From: Pegea sp. RAD2-039
Lineage: Eukaryota > Chordata > Thaliacea > Salpida > Salpidae
Reading direction: 5' to 3'
Assembly: GCA_034620365.1 (NCBI GenBank)
Contig: JAQGEQ010000048.1
Coordinates: forward strand, 2,046,001 to 2,110,000
Length of the DNA: 64,000 nucleotides
Below, piece by piece: positions 35,461 through 49,500 of this stretch. A program made the translations under genes and the position numbers. Under the pieces are notes generated by a model, which worked only from the letters and a program-made list of their open reading frames with translations, did not search any database and was not told the origin of the DNA. The number at the start of each line of letters is the position of its first letter. Positions within the stretch are counted from its first letter, which is position 1.

Positions 35461-38400
35461 GCAATTGTTATAAATACATCTGTTTAAAATATGGCATGTT
35501 TTAGTTAATACACCTTGTTTATCATTTTTTGTATAAGCTTTTGTATGTAAATCTATAGCTTTCAGATATTCTTTCATTCAAGTCTAACTAAATCATCTAC
35601 CAACTCAAATAAAACTCTATCATTTATTTAAATTAAATCTTTTATTATAGCTTTCTTCAGAAATTATTAGCAGTAGATTTATTTTCTTATTATAATTTTT
35701 GTGAATTTAAAAATTGTTAGTAAACCAAAAGTTTATTTTTGAAATAATCTGAAAAAGTTACTGTGTTAGTCTTTATAAGTTACATTTTTCAATAAAAATT
35801 GTAATTTTATTTTCTATAAGGAAGTAAATAACATCTTAGCTAAAAAAAAGTTTCCTCATAATAATAGATATAAAATCTAAAAATATAACACGCTTAAATA
35901 TTATTTTTATTTGTCAGAATAAATATAATAATTATATATTTTTGTGCTTATCAATATTTTTCAATTGTATCATAAATATTAAACAAAGTTTAAATGTTAT
36001 AATAATTTTTAGAAAGTTTACATTGAGTTTTGAAAATAAACTTTTGGTAAAGAATGTTTCTATAAAAGTATTTCTACTTTCCGTTGTGAACTCGGCATTT
36101 AAAAGAAAATTTATCTCAAGTTAACAATAGAAATGAATACTGCTTTTAAGCAAATTTATAAGAAAATCAACTACTTGTGCTATAGCAATAATCAGAGCTT
36201 TATGAACTTAAAGAAAGCAAGCAAGCTCTAAAAAATACTAACAATAACTAATAGATCAAACTGATAAACAACATTCTTAAAAGAAAAATTATTGATAAAC
36301 GAGATTGACTTTGAAAAAAATTTTTTTGGGTAATTTTGTCTTTTCATAACCACTACTTACTTTATTAACTACTACTGTGTTTATACTCTATCTTATTTTC
36401 TGGAACCCAATAGTAAACGATAAAAGTTTTCAGTTGAATTTAAACATTACCTATCAGGTAAAGAGATAATATGTATTACTTAAAATATTTTATCACATAC
36501 GTTATGCACGATTATATTTTGCTTATAGTTTCATTGTAGTTTTTATACACATTTTTAGGTTAAACCACATTCGGTTCTTTTAAACTTCAGTAAATTATAG
36601 TAAAGAAAACCCCAATATATGTATATATGATAACTAATTTAGAAAAAGATTTTTTAACTAAATTAAATTCATTTTATTTAAAAAAAAAACTTTAAAAATG
36701 ATTTCTTATAACTTTTGTTTGTATATTAAAAACATAGACAGTTCTATAATGTTTGTTTTCTAAAATTTAAAATATTTACCTCTAACAAATAAAACAAGCT
36801 TTATTTAAGAAATTTTAAAACAAACATAGATAAACAGGGTAAAAATAAAACTAGCTAAAAAAAGTAAAATTGTTTAGATATCTTTCATAAGAATATATAT
36901 AAGTTCAGATGTTTTTGCTAGTTTAAAAGAATTAATTTACTTCAGATGACAGTACAATTCTTCATTTGATTTTAATACTTTTTCTTTCGACTAATATTTG
37001 TAAAAAAATATTCAATATGGTTTTAAACCGAAGTATTTTGTATTCTTCAGCTTTATTGAAGGAAAACCGTGCTATCAATAAAATGAAGTTAGCTGAAGAG
37101 GTAGTTCTATTTCATATTTCTTTGAAAATCTAAAAATATAAATTAATAAGTAGAGTGTACAATAGCAAAACTAGAAAATAGCTTTAAATGGTTTCTCTTA
37201 CATTGAACTAGCTATCTAAGCAATTGGCAACCCTTCGAATATTCTTTGTATATTTCACAAGAATGTTCAAGGGTTGACAACCGTTTGGACAGTTTACAAA
37301 CGTCTTTGTAGAGATCAAGTTTGAAAGAAGAAAGATTAGATGACATCAAAAGAATCTGTCAGATTAATTAAAACTTTATTTTGCAATGACTTAAGTCTTT
37401 TTCTTAGAAGTGTATGTGCAACAGAATGTTACTTTGAATGAGTTTATAAGCTTTAATTTTCAACAATTTTATCTTAGTACTTTTTATTATTCTAAGATGA
37501 TAAGGTCTTTTTATTAATATTCTGTTTTATTGTACCATTCTTTTATGAAACATTTGTACCATGTCAATAAAAGTTTGATTGATTTATTCAAATGCTTTTT
37601 ACAGTCAACAATAAAAGAAAAAAATTCATTTTTTATAAAAAGTTGGTCAACGAGAACTTATTCAAAAAGATTTATTCTCTCCATATATCAACTTAATTTC
37701 TTAAAATTAACCACATAGATTTTTAAAAACTTACTTCAAAGATAAATTTAATTTAAGCCAGACTATTTTAAGTTTTGAAAAAGCTGTCAAAAACCGGAAA
37801 TAAACTTTTATATTTCAGGGGATTTTCTTTGGTTTTCTCTTTTTGTAAAAATTCTTATCAAAAATTTGACAATGTTTGTTTATTCTTTTTTTTTTTTTGA
37901 TTTAATGTGAAATTTATACGACAAACCTCAATCAAAGCAAGGAAATATTTGTTAGTGGTTTTTCACCTTTTTCAATACTATTTCATTTAGATTTAAGATT
38001 CTACTGAAGTTATTTCACCAATCGTAAACAGCTTGAAAATAAAATAACAAATAACCAATCTTCATTATTATAAATATATATTTAAGAAAATTCTTTCATG
38101 CAGTTTATTTGACTGGTTCGCAATATGAATAAAGACTGGAAAATAAATGCATAGGAGCATAATTTATTTAGTATCATCATAAGTGTTTATAGAGCTGTTT
38201 GCTAAAAGTATTCTTTTTAAGTTAATATAAAATAATACAACTCTAAAATACTTTAAGCTATAAATAATAAACAAAAAATATTCAAACAAGCCAGTCAATA
38301 ATTTTACCTGAAACATAAATTGTTTTATTCATACATTAAACCTAATTAGTTTTACCAGAAAAACGTTTATAAAATGCAACTAATTAGTTTCAAAATATAG

Positions 38401-40484
38401 AAATGATACTGTCTGACGAGACAATCAAACTCAAAAGGTTTTAACAACAAAAGATTTATAAGATTCTATTAGGCTCAGATTTTTAAAATCGGAATTCTTT
38501 CAGGTTCTTAATTTATTCAAAATATGTTTGCTAATTTATTTTTTTATGCTCTGCGCTATAAAGTAAAAAAATGTGCTACAACAAACTCAATCAACAATTT
38601 TTTGACATCAATTAATTCTAGAATTAGAACTGTCCGCTCTTAATTTAAATATTACCATGAATACTCGATTTTTATTCTTTATTTATATTTTCAGTTCCAC
38701 AATTTTTTTAAACCCGATATTATACTAGGACATTTTCCCACACTTTGGGGCAGCAACGCGCTGCTATACATTTGAAATCTTTAAACAAAAATAATTTAAA
38801 GTTTTACTCAGATATATAACCTGTTGTGAATAAAGATAGTAGAATTTTACAACATTTACAATTTTTCACAAATATTTTTTTTATCTAATTAAACTTTGTG
38901 TTTTGTTATTACTTATTTTGTTCGTAATTACCACAAATAAGTATGTTTCAATATTTTAGTGAATTAATTTTTACTTTTGGATTAAAATAAAATTAAAAAT
39001 GCTAAGTATATCAATTTAGTAGTACTCTTGTATTAATTTATATAACCTTTAATTATTGTATAAGGTTTTAAATTTGTCATTTAATTTGTTGATAGATTTG
39101 TATGACATTTACCAAGATATAAAAATGTTTACTAATTACGTTTATTATGTTGTAATTTACTTTTTAAATAAAGTTAAGCTACTTAACATTATTTTCAATG
39201 TTTTGTTTGTATAGTTTCTTTTCAAAATCCAAAGACACATGTGTTCAGGTGAAGAATTATAAGCAAGTTTAATGCTATAGAGTAGCTATAAGGATATTTT
39301 TTATAGCTTTAATTAGTAAATTCTAAACTTTTTGATAAGTATTATGATAATCATTTATGTGTAAAAATAATCAGATTCTAATAATCATTTTCTTGTTTGA
39401 TATTCTAATCTATTAAAAACAAATAATTTTTGTTTCATACAATATTAAAAAAAACATTGATAACTAGAGCTAAGATCACAAAATGCTTTTTTAGGTAATT
39501 GTCAGAATCAATTTTGTACATTTGTAATTAGCAAAAACTTCTGTGAAATAATTTATTTCTTTTCTACTTCTATAAGATTATTTCAGTTTTGTTGTTGGTT
39601 TTAACAGTTATTTTGAGGAACTTGGTAAGACTTATTGATGATTATAACCATAGTAATCTCAGGTTTATAATTATTTTTTATAAATCTTCCCGAACAAATT
39701 CAAACTTTGTTTACATACAAATAGCAAGAAACTCATGTAATGAACAGTAATTATTTGTTAAACTAAATCTACAATGTAATAACTATATTGATATCAATAC
39801 AATAAAGTTTTTTGTCTATTTTATAGAATATTAAGTAACTGATTCTAAATATATTTTTGAAAAAGTTAAATTTTCTCACTTTAATTTATCTTTTTCAATA
39901 TAATTTTTTGTTACAAACATAATTTACTAGATATGGTTTTTGTGAATGTCTTTTAAAAGGTTTTCTTTTTTTAATTATAAAAGATTACAAATTGAAATCA
40001 TTTTTTAACTTTCAAAAAGGTGTTATAAATATACTGTTAATAAAATAGCTTCCAAATTTCTAACTAACTTTAAATAATCTGTTCTGCTATAAAATGAATA
40101 TGTCTTGCTTTGAAGTAATAATATTTATTTTTGCAAAAAAAAAGTATATTTTCGTTTAAACTAATTTTATACTAGGATAAAAACCAAGGATTATTAAGCT
40201 ATTATAAATATGTAGATAATAGATAATATATTATCAACACTTACTGCTTTATTTAGATTTGTTTTAAAATTGGTGCTATTCATAAATAATTATGAAGATG
40301 AACCTTGCTAAAAAAATATTTAGCTTTAAATATAAATGAGTTTGATGAAAATTTAGTATTTTATTTGGTTGAAATTTAATTTTTTTTCAATCTAGTTATA
40401 GTAATTAACTAAACAAAAATTGATAATTTTTAATTTCTGCAGAAAATATGTTATAAAATGAAATTGAGTTCTTTTCATTCCTAG
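35461..40484. other. Gene-poor interval upstream of PTK7
   Basis: About 5 kb with no firm gene. It contains a hairpin at 37224-37282 and one possible orphan exon at 37017-37101 (see findings). The rest is A/T-rich low-information DNA. Confidence 0.5.
37224..37282. other. Imperfect hairpin of about 26 bp with short loop
   Basis: The arm at 37224-37249 (core CAACCCTTCGAATATTCTTT) pairs with 37257-37282 (core AGAATGTTCAAGGGTTG) with one or two bulges and a loop of about 7 nt. It could be a miRNA-like precursor or the remains of a small inverted-repeat transposon. Confidence 0.5.
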
Positions 40485-40535
40485 ATTTCCTTTTGAATAT
40501 TTTCTTATACCTTATTTCAATCATGCTTTTTTATT
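40483..40535 (+). promoter_or_regulatory. Strong 3' splice site before PTK7
   Basis: GAGTTCTTTTCATTCCTAG ends at 40484, 51 nt before the first in-frame ATG. Candidate spliced-leader acceptor or end of a 5' UTR intron. Confidence 0.5.
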
Positions 40536-43500
40536 ATGAATTTATTTGAAATGAAGAATTGGATCCTTTTTTTAAGTAAGTAATTTGATAAATCCTGCTG
40601 ACAAACATCTGACAACAATCTTTCAGGCTGCACTTTGGTTCAACAAGTTTTTTGCTTAAGTTTTAAACCTTCACCTCGTGACCAAGATGTAATAAATGGG
40701 AGACAAGCTAATTTAAGATGTGGATTAGCTGTAAAAGATGAAGATGAGTACTCCGTTTTTTGGGAGCAAAACAAAATAGCTGTTATTAATGATTCAAGAA
40801 GGTATGCTAGAAACATCTTGATTTGATTGTTGCCTATGTTTTTAGCTTTAACAAACTTATTTGTGATGTACTTTATCATCAGATATCAGAAAAAATTCGA
40901 TTTGCATTTTGCTGAAATTGATAAGAATTTAGATTTAGGTGAATTTTGTTGCGTGGCTGTACATAAAACCAGCAATCAAAGATTTGAATCAAGTGTTGCT
41001 AGATTTAACATCAAATGTAAGTTTTTGAAAAAAATAAGTGTTTCAATAATTGAAAATTAATGTTTTAATTGTAAATTCTGAAATATAAGCTCATGTTGAT
41101 CTATTCTATAAAAGCTAAAATGAAATTGGTATTTTCAGTAAAACCAATTATCATTGCCGAAATACCAAACATATTTAAGTTTGAATCGCTCCGCGTGTAG
41201 TCAATATTTCCTGCTTGCTCTGGTTTAAAACTCTATAAAGGAAATAATACAGTTATATAAAAAAGCTGATACTTGTACAGGGAATTTACATCTTGGCATT
41301 GAACTGATATACCCAAGCTCTTCTAAATACATTATACCAGGAGTCAATGTAAAACTAAGATGTCAACTAACTGGAAAACCTTCGTTAGTAGTTCACGTTT
41401 TGTATTTGCTTTAAATATACATGAACATTTCTACTTATCTTAGGCCAAAAAACATTACTTGGACTGTCCACGAAAAAGTTATTCACACAAGTGCAAATAG
41501 TAATTATTTTACGATTCAAAATGTGTCTAATCAACTGAATGGAACAACTTATCAATGTTGTTCAAATTTTAAAAATTCAAACTGTTCTCTCGTTCGTAAC
41601 AGTTATACTTTAATAGTGCAAGGTAGATTTCATTTTTGTTATTTACCGGTTCTAATTTTATTTAGATAAACAAATATAATAAACTATTTCTGAATGTGAT
41701 TATTTTTTAAATTTCCAATCCTCATTTTTATTCATTGCTGTAAATAAAACTTCTTGAATAAATAAATCGTTTATCAATTTAACAAGAAAAATAATTTACG
41801 AATTTATTCAGTTTGAATAAATATGTTTGATTGATTATGCTTGAGTTAAATAAAATAACTGATTGCTTTAAGTATAACAATTAATCTGTTTATTAAAAGC
41901 TTAATATATATGTAAATAACTTGCTTAATCATATTTTGACAAGTCAATTATCCACATGCACTTAATGCGATTCTAATGAACGTTTTAATGTTTAAATACA
42001 AGTTGTTGTACCAATAAACTGATTACAAAACATTGCTCTTGAAGATCCAACAATACCAGAAATTTTCAGTTCTTCACCTGATATGATAGTTAAAGAAAAA
42101 TCGTCGATCTCATTATTTTGTAAAGTTAAATCAACATTGCCTTTCACAATAAAATGGTATAGTGCTGGTAAAGGAATCAGTAGCCTGAAAAATAAGACCA
42201 AGTAAGTGATTAGTGATTCATCTGAAAAGTACCTAATAGTTTGTTTGTTTAACAATGTCATAAATAACATTTAATTTTTGTGTTTATGTAGGGATTACTG
42301 TATTAAAAACTTTTTAAAAACTATTTTTAGTAAAATAAAAGTAATTTAGCCATTTAAAGTTCATCCTAATCTTTTTGATTTGCTTTTAAGTAGTATTGAT
42401 GTAAATAATCTTGATCTAGCATGTAAGTAAACATTACATTTCAAGATAAGTTTACTTTTATTTATATACACTATTTATTTTGAACAAATATGAACGAATA
42501 TTTTAAATATTACATCTCAGAAAATATGTTTTATTAAAGGCTTGACAATTACCTCAAATTTTAATTACTGAATCCAAAGTTAAAAAAACAAAAAAATAAA
42601 TTTAATTTATTGTCGAATATTATTCACAAATGATGTCTTCAACTTCAAAGTTTCAAATCTTTACAATTTATTTTTCTTTTATCAAACTGTTGTGTGGTGA
42701 ATAGGACTTCTTCTTTAATGATAAATTTATCGAAAGCACTTAATCTATGAGAACAATATGAGATCTTTTAGCGGTTGTTTTGATGCAGAAGGTTTTGTTT
42801 GAAAGTGCACTAAAAACAACTTTGGAAAATACCGTTGGAATTTTTTTCATTTTCAACTTAATCATATTTTACTTTTCAACTAGAAATGGAATTAATCGGC
42901 AATGTATCTACCCAAATGGAACATTTTTCAAATTTGAAGTGAAAAAAGATTCAGTTTTTGAATGTAGAGCTTATACAAGTCGACAGGACAAATTTGCAAA
43001 TGAGAAAATTTCTGTCACAGTTGCAAGTAAAAAAAAATAATTTCTAAACAAATGCTCCAAATAGTTTTTAGTAATCTAACCCTAACCCGACAGTTACATA
43101 AAACTTCTTGTTTTAAAAACGATGATAAGAAGACACAGATAACTTCAACAGTAGTATTGATTCTTATCTTAAAGGTTTTCTATCCTCTTTTGCAAAGTTT
43201 TGATGTTCTTAGTATGCTTAAATTGTCGATATTACTTTCACTGTTTTTATGTTGTCCTTATTTTGATAAAAAGTCTTCTGTAAATTAGTGCAAAGTCAAT
43301 TAATGGTTGTTCACCATCTTGTATCATCGTTGTAATTTCATATTTACTGCAACAATAATTACAAGTCTAATTAAGTCATACTAACTTTTGGTTGATTAGT
43401 TTTTTTCTTGTTAAACCATAAACCAGATTATAGTAAAAGAATAAATACAAATTTTGGATGATTATTTATCTTAAAATCTTTATTACGATGATATTCTCCT

Positions 43501-46500
43501 AACAATTTCAATCTTGAAGTTTTTCTACTATTTTCTAAGTTTGTTTGTTTTTTTAAGACTCGTTAAGAGTCAATTTTCAAATAGCTGAAGTATTACAAAT
43601 CAAATTACTTTTTTTTTTGAAATCAATCAATTTGAAAATTCTTTTAATAACTTCTTTATTTTGACTGATATTTAACAAATTAGTTTTTATTTAAACGCTG
43701 ATTAATCTGTTATTTTCTTATGACTTAGTTTTACAAATTTGTTGTGAATTTTTCGAAAATATTTTATGACAGAGTCAAGTAAATCCTCTTAAATCTCAAA
43801 AATCATCTGTCATCACGTTTAAACTTTATGTAATAAAGGTCACTCACTCCTCATATTAGTTATGTTTTTCTAATCAGCTTATGTTGTCAGTAAAAATGTA
43901 AACTTCTGACTTTTTTACTAATTAAAATTTACTTCGTTTCTAATTGAATTATTTTATTTTATCTACTTTTAAATATGACGATTTTTCCAGCTATTTCACC
44001 CTTCAAAAAACGGAAGGAATATAAATATTTCTTGAAAGGTCACAATCATGAATATTGGTGTACGCCCCCCTTAGGTTTACCAAAGCCTAAAATTATTTGG
44101 ACATTTAAAGGGACACCAGTTGGTAAGATGCTTTCACCTTCTTTTTTCATCTTTTTTCGACCTGCTTTATATTCATGTGAAATTGTTGATCCATTGTAAG
44201 TACCTCTCTTAGAACAAAATGATTGTTGTTCAAAAATACTTCACTTAAATCCTTTGGAATCTTATATTTCAAATAAATGGAATACATTTTGTAAATTTTA
44301 ATGTTTTTCATTCATTTTAGTTACCAAAATTAAAAAGTCTGATCTAATTGAATATTAAAAATTGAAATGACAATTGTATCAAATCTTAGGCCACCATTCA
44401 TAATAGAAAGTCACTTTGTCATGCTGTCTTTAACTGAAGCAACAATATTCACGTTTGACTTGCGACTACTCAAGCGTGCCAAGTGATGTGATTACAAGCG
44501 TTTACCTGATGCATCTTGTTTACTTATGTTTGATAGATTAATTGATCAGTCAGTCAATATGATGTGACTACATTGAGTTTTTATGCTTGCAGCAATAGGA
44601 CCAGGAAAACGGGTATCACAAACTAAAAAAGGATTACTTGTCCTGACCACTGCTGAACTGGTAGATCGGGGGGTTTATCAATGTGTCGCGACTAACTTGG
44701 CTGGCAATGTGACGATGGACCTAGTACTAGATATGGCGGGTAAGTTGACTGTTGTGAAAACTATTTTGGATTAACCTTAAGATTGATGTTACTAAAATCT
44801 TATTCAATAAAAAAGATTAAAGTAAATATTGCTGAAAGGTTGGGGTGGTTTGTATTTTACTTTTTATTGTATTAATGTATTTTACAGTTTGCTGTTCTAC
44901 AGATTCAAAATATTAAGATAAATGTAAACATCTTGTGATGTACAACTAGTTTTTATCACATCTAACATTTGCAACAAATTTCAAAGTTGATAAGTTCATT
45001 AAATTTGATTTATTTTTCAATAGCTGTTATCAACTGAATGTATCTAAATCGATGTAGCTACTTTGAGTTCATTGTAAACCATCAAATGTTATTTAACATT
45101 TACACTGATGATGTACTCAGCCACTTAATCACAAGAAAGATATAATTAGTCTACTAAAGTTTTACAAATTCTACTGAATAACAACCATATACTGTAATTC
45201 AACACAAAGTCATGTAAATTGTTGTAGGTTATACCAAAAAAGTAGATTAGCACGAGTTCTTATCACATCCAATCATCCATTACTTAAAGATAAAAACGAA
45301 ACTCACATTTGATTACCATACTGATAGAAAAAAAAGGTAAACAGTTTGAATAGAATTTTCAAAACTTTTCTTAACAAATAATTCTACAAAAGAAAAAATT
45401 TCAATAAATTCTGGTAAAATAAAAAAGAAATTGATTCTTACAAATTGATTCTTAATTTCAGCCATTTTTTCATCTTTTATAGTTTTTATTTAATTTAAAA
45501 ATTGAAATCACCGGGATAATCCTACAAGAACTTCATCACATATACACATATCGTATTTTGTTTTGTAGTGAGTCTTGTGAGCTTTTAATTAACATGTATC
45601 TACTAAATTACTATCAACTAATTTTGTTTTCCCAAAATTTCTCTTACAAGAAATTTTCCAATAAAAACAACAAACTTTGATTTTATCCGAAATATAGTTG
45701 CTAATCTTCGCTTCGTATAAAACTTTCTTGTTTTCTATTTGTAGAATTTTCATTACACACATCTTCAAATCATCTAAACTCAAATATTTTCCAGTTGCAC
45801 CGGAGGTCGGTGTTCTTTCAAGTCATATAGTGAACGAAGGAACTAATGTGACGTTTCAATGCCCTCTTACAAATGGTTCGCCAAAACCAACAATAAAATG
45901 GTTTAAAAATGATCAAATAATTACTAATGAACCGGGAAAACTGGTAGAATTTCTATTTGAAATTCATTCATCAACTTATTCATGTCAATAACTTTTCAGG
46001 CATTGAATGATAGTAGCTACGAACTTACAGTTATAAATGTAAATCCTGAAGATGAAAGTAATTATGATTGTGAATTTGAAAGCGATCATTTTACAGACAA
46101 ATTTTTCAAGTCTAACAAAGCTAAGCTAACAGTCAAAGGTAAGAGTTGAAGTCATTCTTGTAATTAAAAAACTATTTTACTCTAAATCACTTTCAACAAC
46201 ATCATATAGATTAAAACTTCTTTTTAAGATATTAAAATTTTTTTTCTTAATTTCTTTAATCAAAAACGACTCATTAAGACCAACATGAAAAATGAAAACA
46301 AAAATAGCGATAAAAAAATGAAAAAAGCCATAAATAAGTTGGGACTATAAATTGTATTTTTAAAAAGTGCATGCTTAAGGTCTGTGGTTTGCTGGATTAA
46401 GCAGGCACGTGTCAAGTCAAGGTGTTACCGCGCTAGTATTTACTTTTTATCTTTGAACTTAGTTTATCACATACTTTCACATCGATAAATCTCAAATTGT

Positions 46501-49500
46501 AATAATACTTACTGTTTCAATAGTAAATATTCTATTTTATTTGTTATGAAAGTTTAGATATTAAAACCTTTTAACACGCCTACTTTTTAACTTTCTTATT
46601 TTTGTAAAGATATTTCCACTTTAATTGAATATTTGTTTAGAAAATCTCAAATTTTGGCCTCCTCTTAAAAATAAATGCATCAAAATGGGCGAAAAGTCCA
46701 TCACACAGTGTTCAGTTCGTGGCAGCAACGATAGTGAAAGTATTAATATCAAATGGAACGAAATCGATTCAAATGGATGTATGTATACAAAATTCACTAA
46801 TTTCTAATTGTTTGAAGTTATTTGTAGTTTATTTTGCAAATCAGTTTTGATGACATGTCAAAATATCTCTTTAGAAATCGTCTTTTTAATTCTATCACTT
46901 TTTAATTACTTCGTAAAACTGAAATTGAATGATAAGTTTGTTTATTTTGATGTGGTTCTTAACTGTTTTTCAAATTTAAACAAACTCAAATAAAAGGTTT
47001 TTATTGTCTGCTTATTCTAGCTTCTTTAACAAGCGCACAGAAATACTTTCAATTCTTTTGTTAAAAATTTATCTTTCAACTTTTCTGTAGTTACTTCATT
47101 TGATTACGATAAAGTCACTGATGAAGGACAAATCTTCTGTTAAGTAAAATATATGATAAAAAAGAAAGACTTTATATGTGACACTGAAATAGATGTTTAA
47201 ATGAAAATGTCTTTTGATAATATTGTGCTTTTTAAGCGATCTAAATATTTCAAACAATTATTCACGAAATATTTGTTTCCTTATCTCATAGATTCTCATC
47301 AAATGAAGAACCATTTCAGTTCTGATTCAACATCGAGTCTAATCTTTGATGAAGCTCATCTTCATGATTCTGGGACCTACAAATGTGAAGCCAAGGATAA
47401 GTTTAGTACAATTGAAAAAACAATCAACATCAGCGTGGTGGAAGCACCTCAAATAATAATTCCTCCTCAAAATGATTCAATCCTTCAAAATGAAAACATC
47501 ACTTTGAGGTGTAGCAGCAGTGACAGCCACTTAAAGGTTTCTACCATTCATCAACTTCATCTAGTATAAGAACTTAGTCAACAATAGAAGCAAGCGTGTG
47601 TATAATTGAAACACTAGTGATCTTGTCGAAAGCTTTTTGCTTTTGTATTTTCCTCTTACAAAAAACATTTTCTTAAGCTTTTTACGCTACACTGCCTTGT
47701 GCTTCTTATAAAATAACCGTTCAGTTATGTTTCTATTTGAAAGTTCTCTCATCTTCCAATAACATCTCTCATAAGAACATATTGATCAATTATTAAATTT
47801 TCTGTTAAATTTAGCTTTTTTTTATCACAAAGTTAGTTCGGTTATTTAGTTGAAATGTAAAAAGAAGTAGTGATAATGTGATCAAAGTTGAAAAAATATC
47901 TCCACCCCCTTTTATTTTAAATAAATTTAGAAATAAAGTTATTTTTAATTACAATTTCTTTATCGATATATCATTATTGTGTAAGTTCTTATTTAAAATA
48001 ATTTTTCATTTGATTTTTTTTTATGAAAATTTTACAGTAATCTATTTAACATGTGTAGTATGCTATTTTCAATTTCTTTTTAATATTTTTTATCAATTGC
48101 TAATCTTTTAAAGTTGTAAATATATAATGTTACTTTTCGAGAATGTTTCTAATACTTTTTATTGCCAGCATGAAGTTAATATCACTTCGATATTTTCTAC
48201 TAACAAAATCGAAAGTAGTATTTACCTAATATTGTTGTTTCTGCAGTTTGTTACAACTCTAGTGACAATAGAAAACTTCTTCAAATAAACAAAATCAACA
48301 TTCATTTTTATTCAATTCACTTTTATGTAGCCAAAATGGATTTTTGGAGAATATGAATACACCCGTGAGAGCACTGCGACAAAATCACATAAGATCGTGT
48401 TAGAAGATGGATCTTTAATGATTATCAAAGCTACGTTAGACGACAGTGGAACTTATACTTGCATCTACAGCGTTTGTGAGTTTACTGATGAAGCACATGC
48501 TGTAGTTGAAGTAGTTCAAGGTAGATATGTGAAATTACCAAACAGTTTTTTATTCAATTCTTTTATGAAAAGATGATACTTTTTATCCTGGTCTTGGTGA
48601 AGAAAACTACAATAGTGAAACGCCTACTACAGTTACAATCCAAACAATTGCATTGTCCATAAGTGCTGCTGTCGCTTATATACTGGTCACCATCGCATTC
48701 ATAATTTATTGCCGGTAAATTTGTTAGTTTATTAGTTTATACAATCTTATCTAAACCTTTTTTTTTACTTAGAAAGACAAAAAGAAACCAAAAATTAAAT
48801 GAAGAAGAGAAGATAATGGCAGGTAACTTGATTTATTGATTTAAAGTCAAAAGAAATATTGAATAATCGAGTCGAAGAAAGCTTGAGTAATTTTGCAAGT
48901 GCAGTTTTACTGCGTACGATACAGCAAAAAATATAATTGAAAAGTTTTCTCTTTTTTCTAAAGTAAAGGCGACTTACTTAACGAGGTATGAAGTCTAGAC
49001 CAGAATATTTCATTTAATTTTCTCTGAATTTTAATTTCAAATGATCTTTAACAAGCATATAGACTCGCTAGTTGATCATCACAACATCAATTTTCCAAAT
49101 TCTCAACCATCTGGAGTTATATTAAAAAATAACTGACATTTATGATGAATGTGAAATCATTTCAAACTTTATTATTTGAGTGTTAAGTTCAGCAACCACC
49201 TTTCAACCAGTTTGTTTGAAGATATAAAAAAAAAAGGTTTAAACTGAAAATATACAACTACCAAATAAATTAGCTGATAAAATGATACAACAATTATTTT
49301 TCTTATCACTAAACATAAGTGGGAGTTTTTTACGATTTCCAACAAAAATCTTTTTTTATTATTAGATTAAAAATTGATAGATAATAAATAAAATATTCAG
49401 TAAGTTGTAGATTAAGAAATAACAATTACTTAAACACGTATTAAACATTATTAAATTATTTTAAAATATAAAATTTATCATCAGGTGATAACAGATCAGA

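Noticed and set aside
41992-42270. Minus-strand frame of 92 codons
   Set aside because: It is antisense to PTK7 exon 6, whose plus-strand reading continues the third Ig domain.
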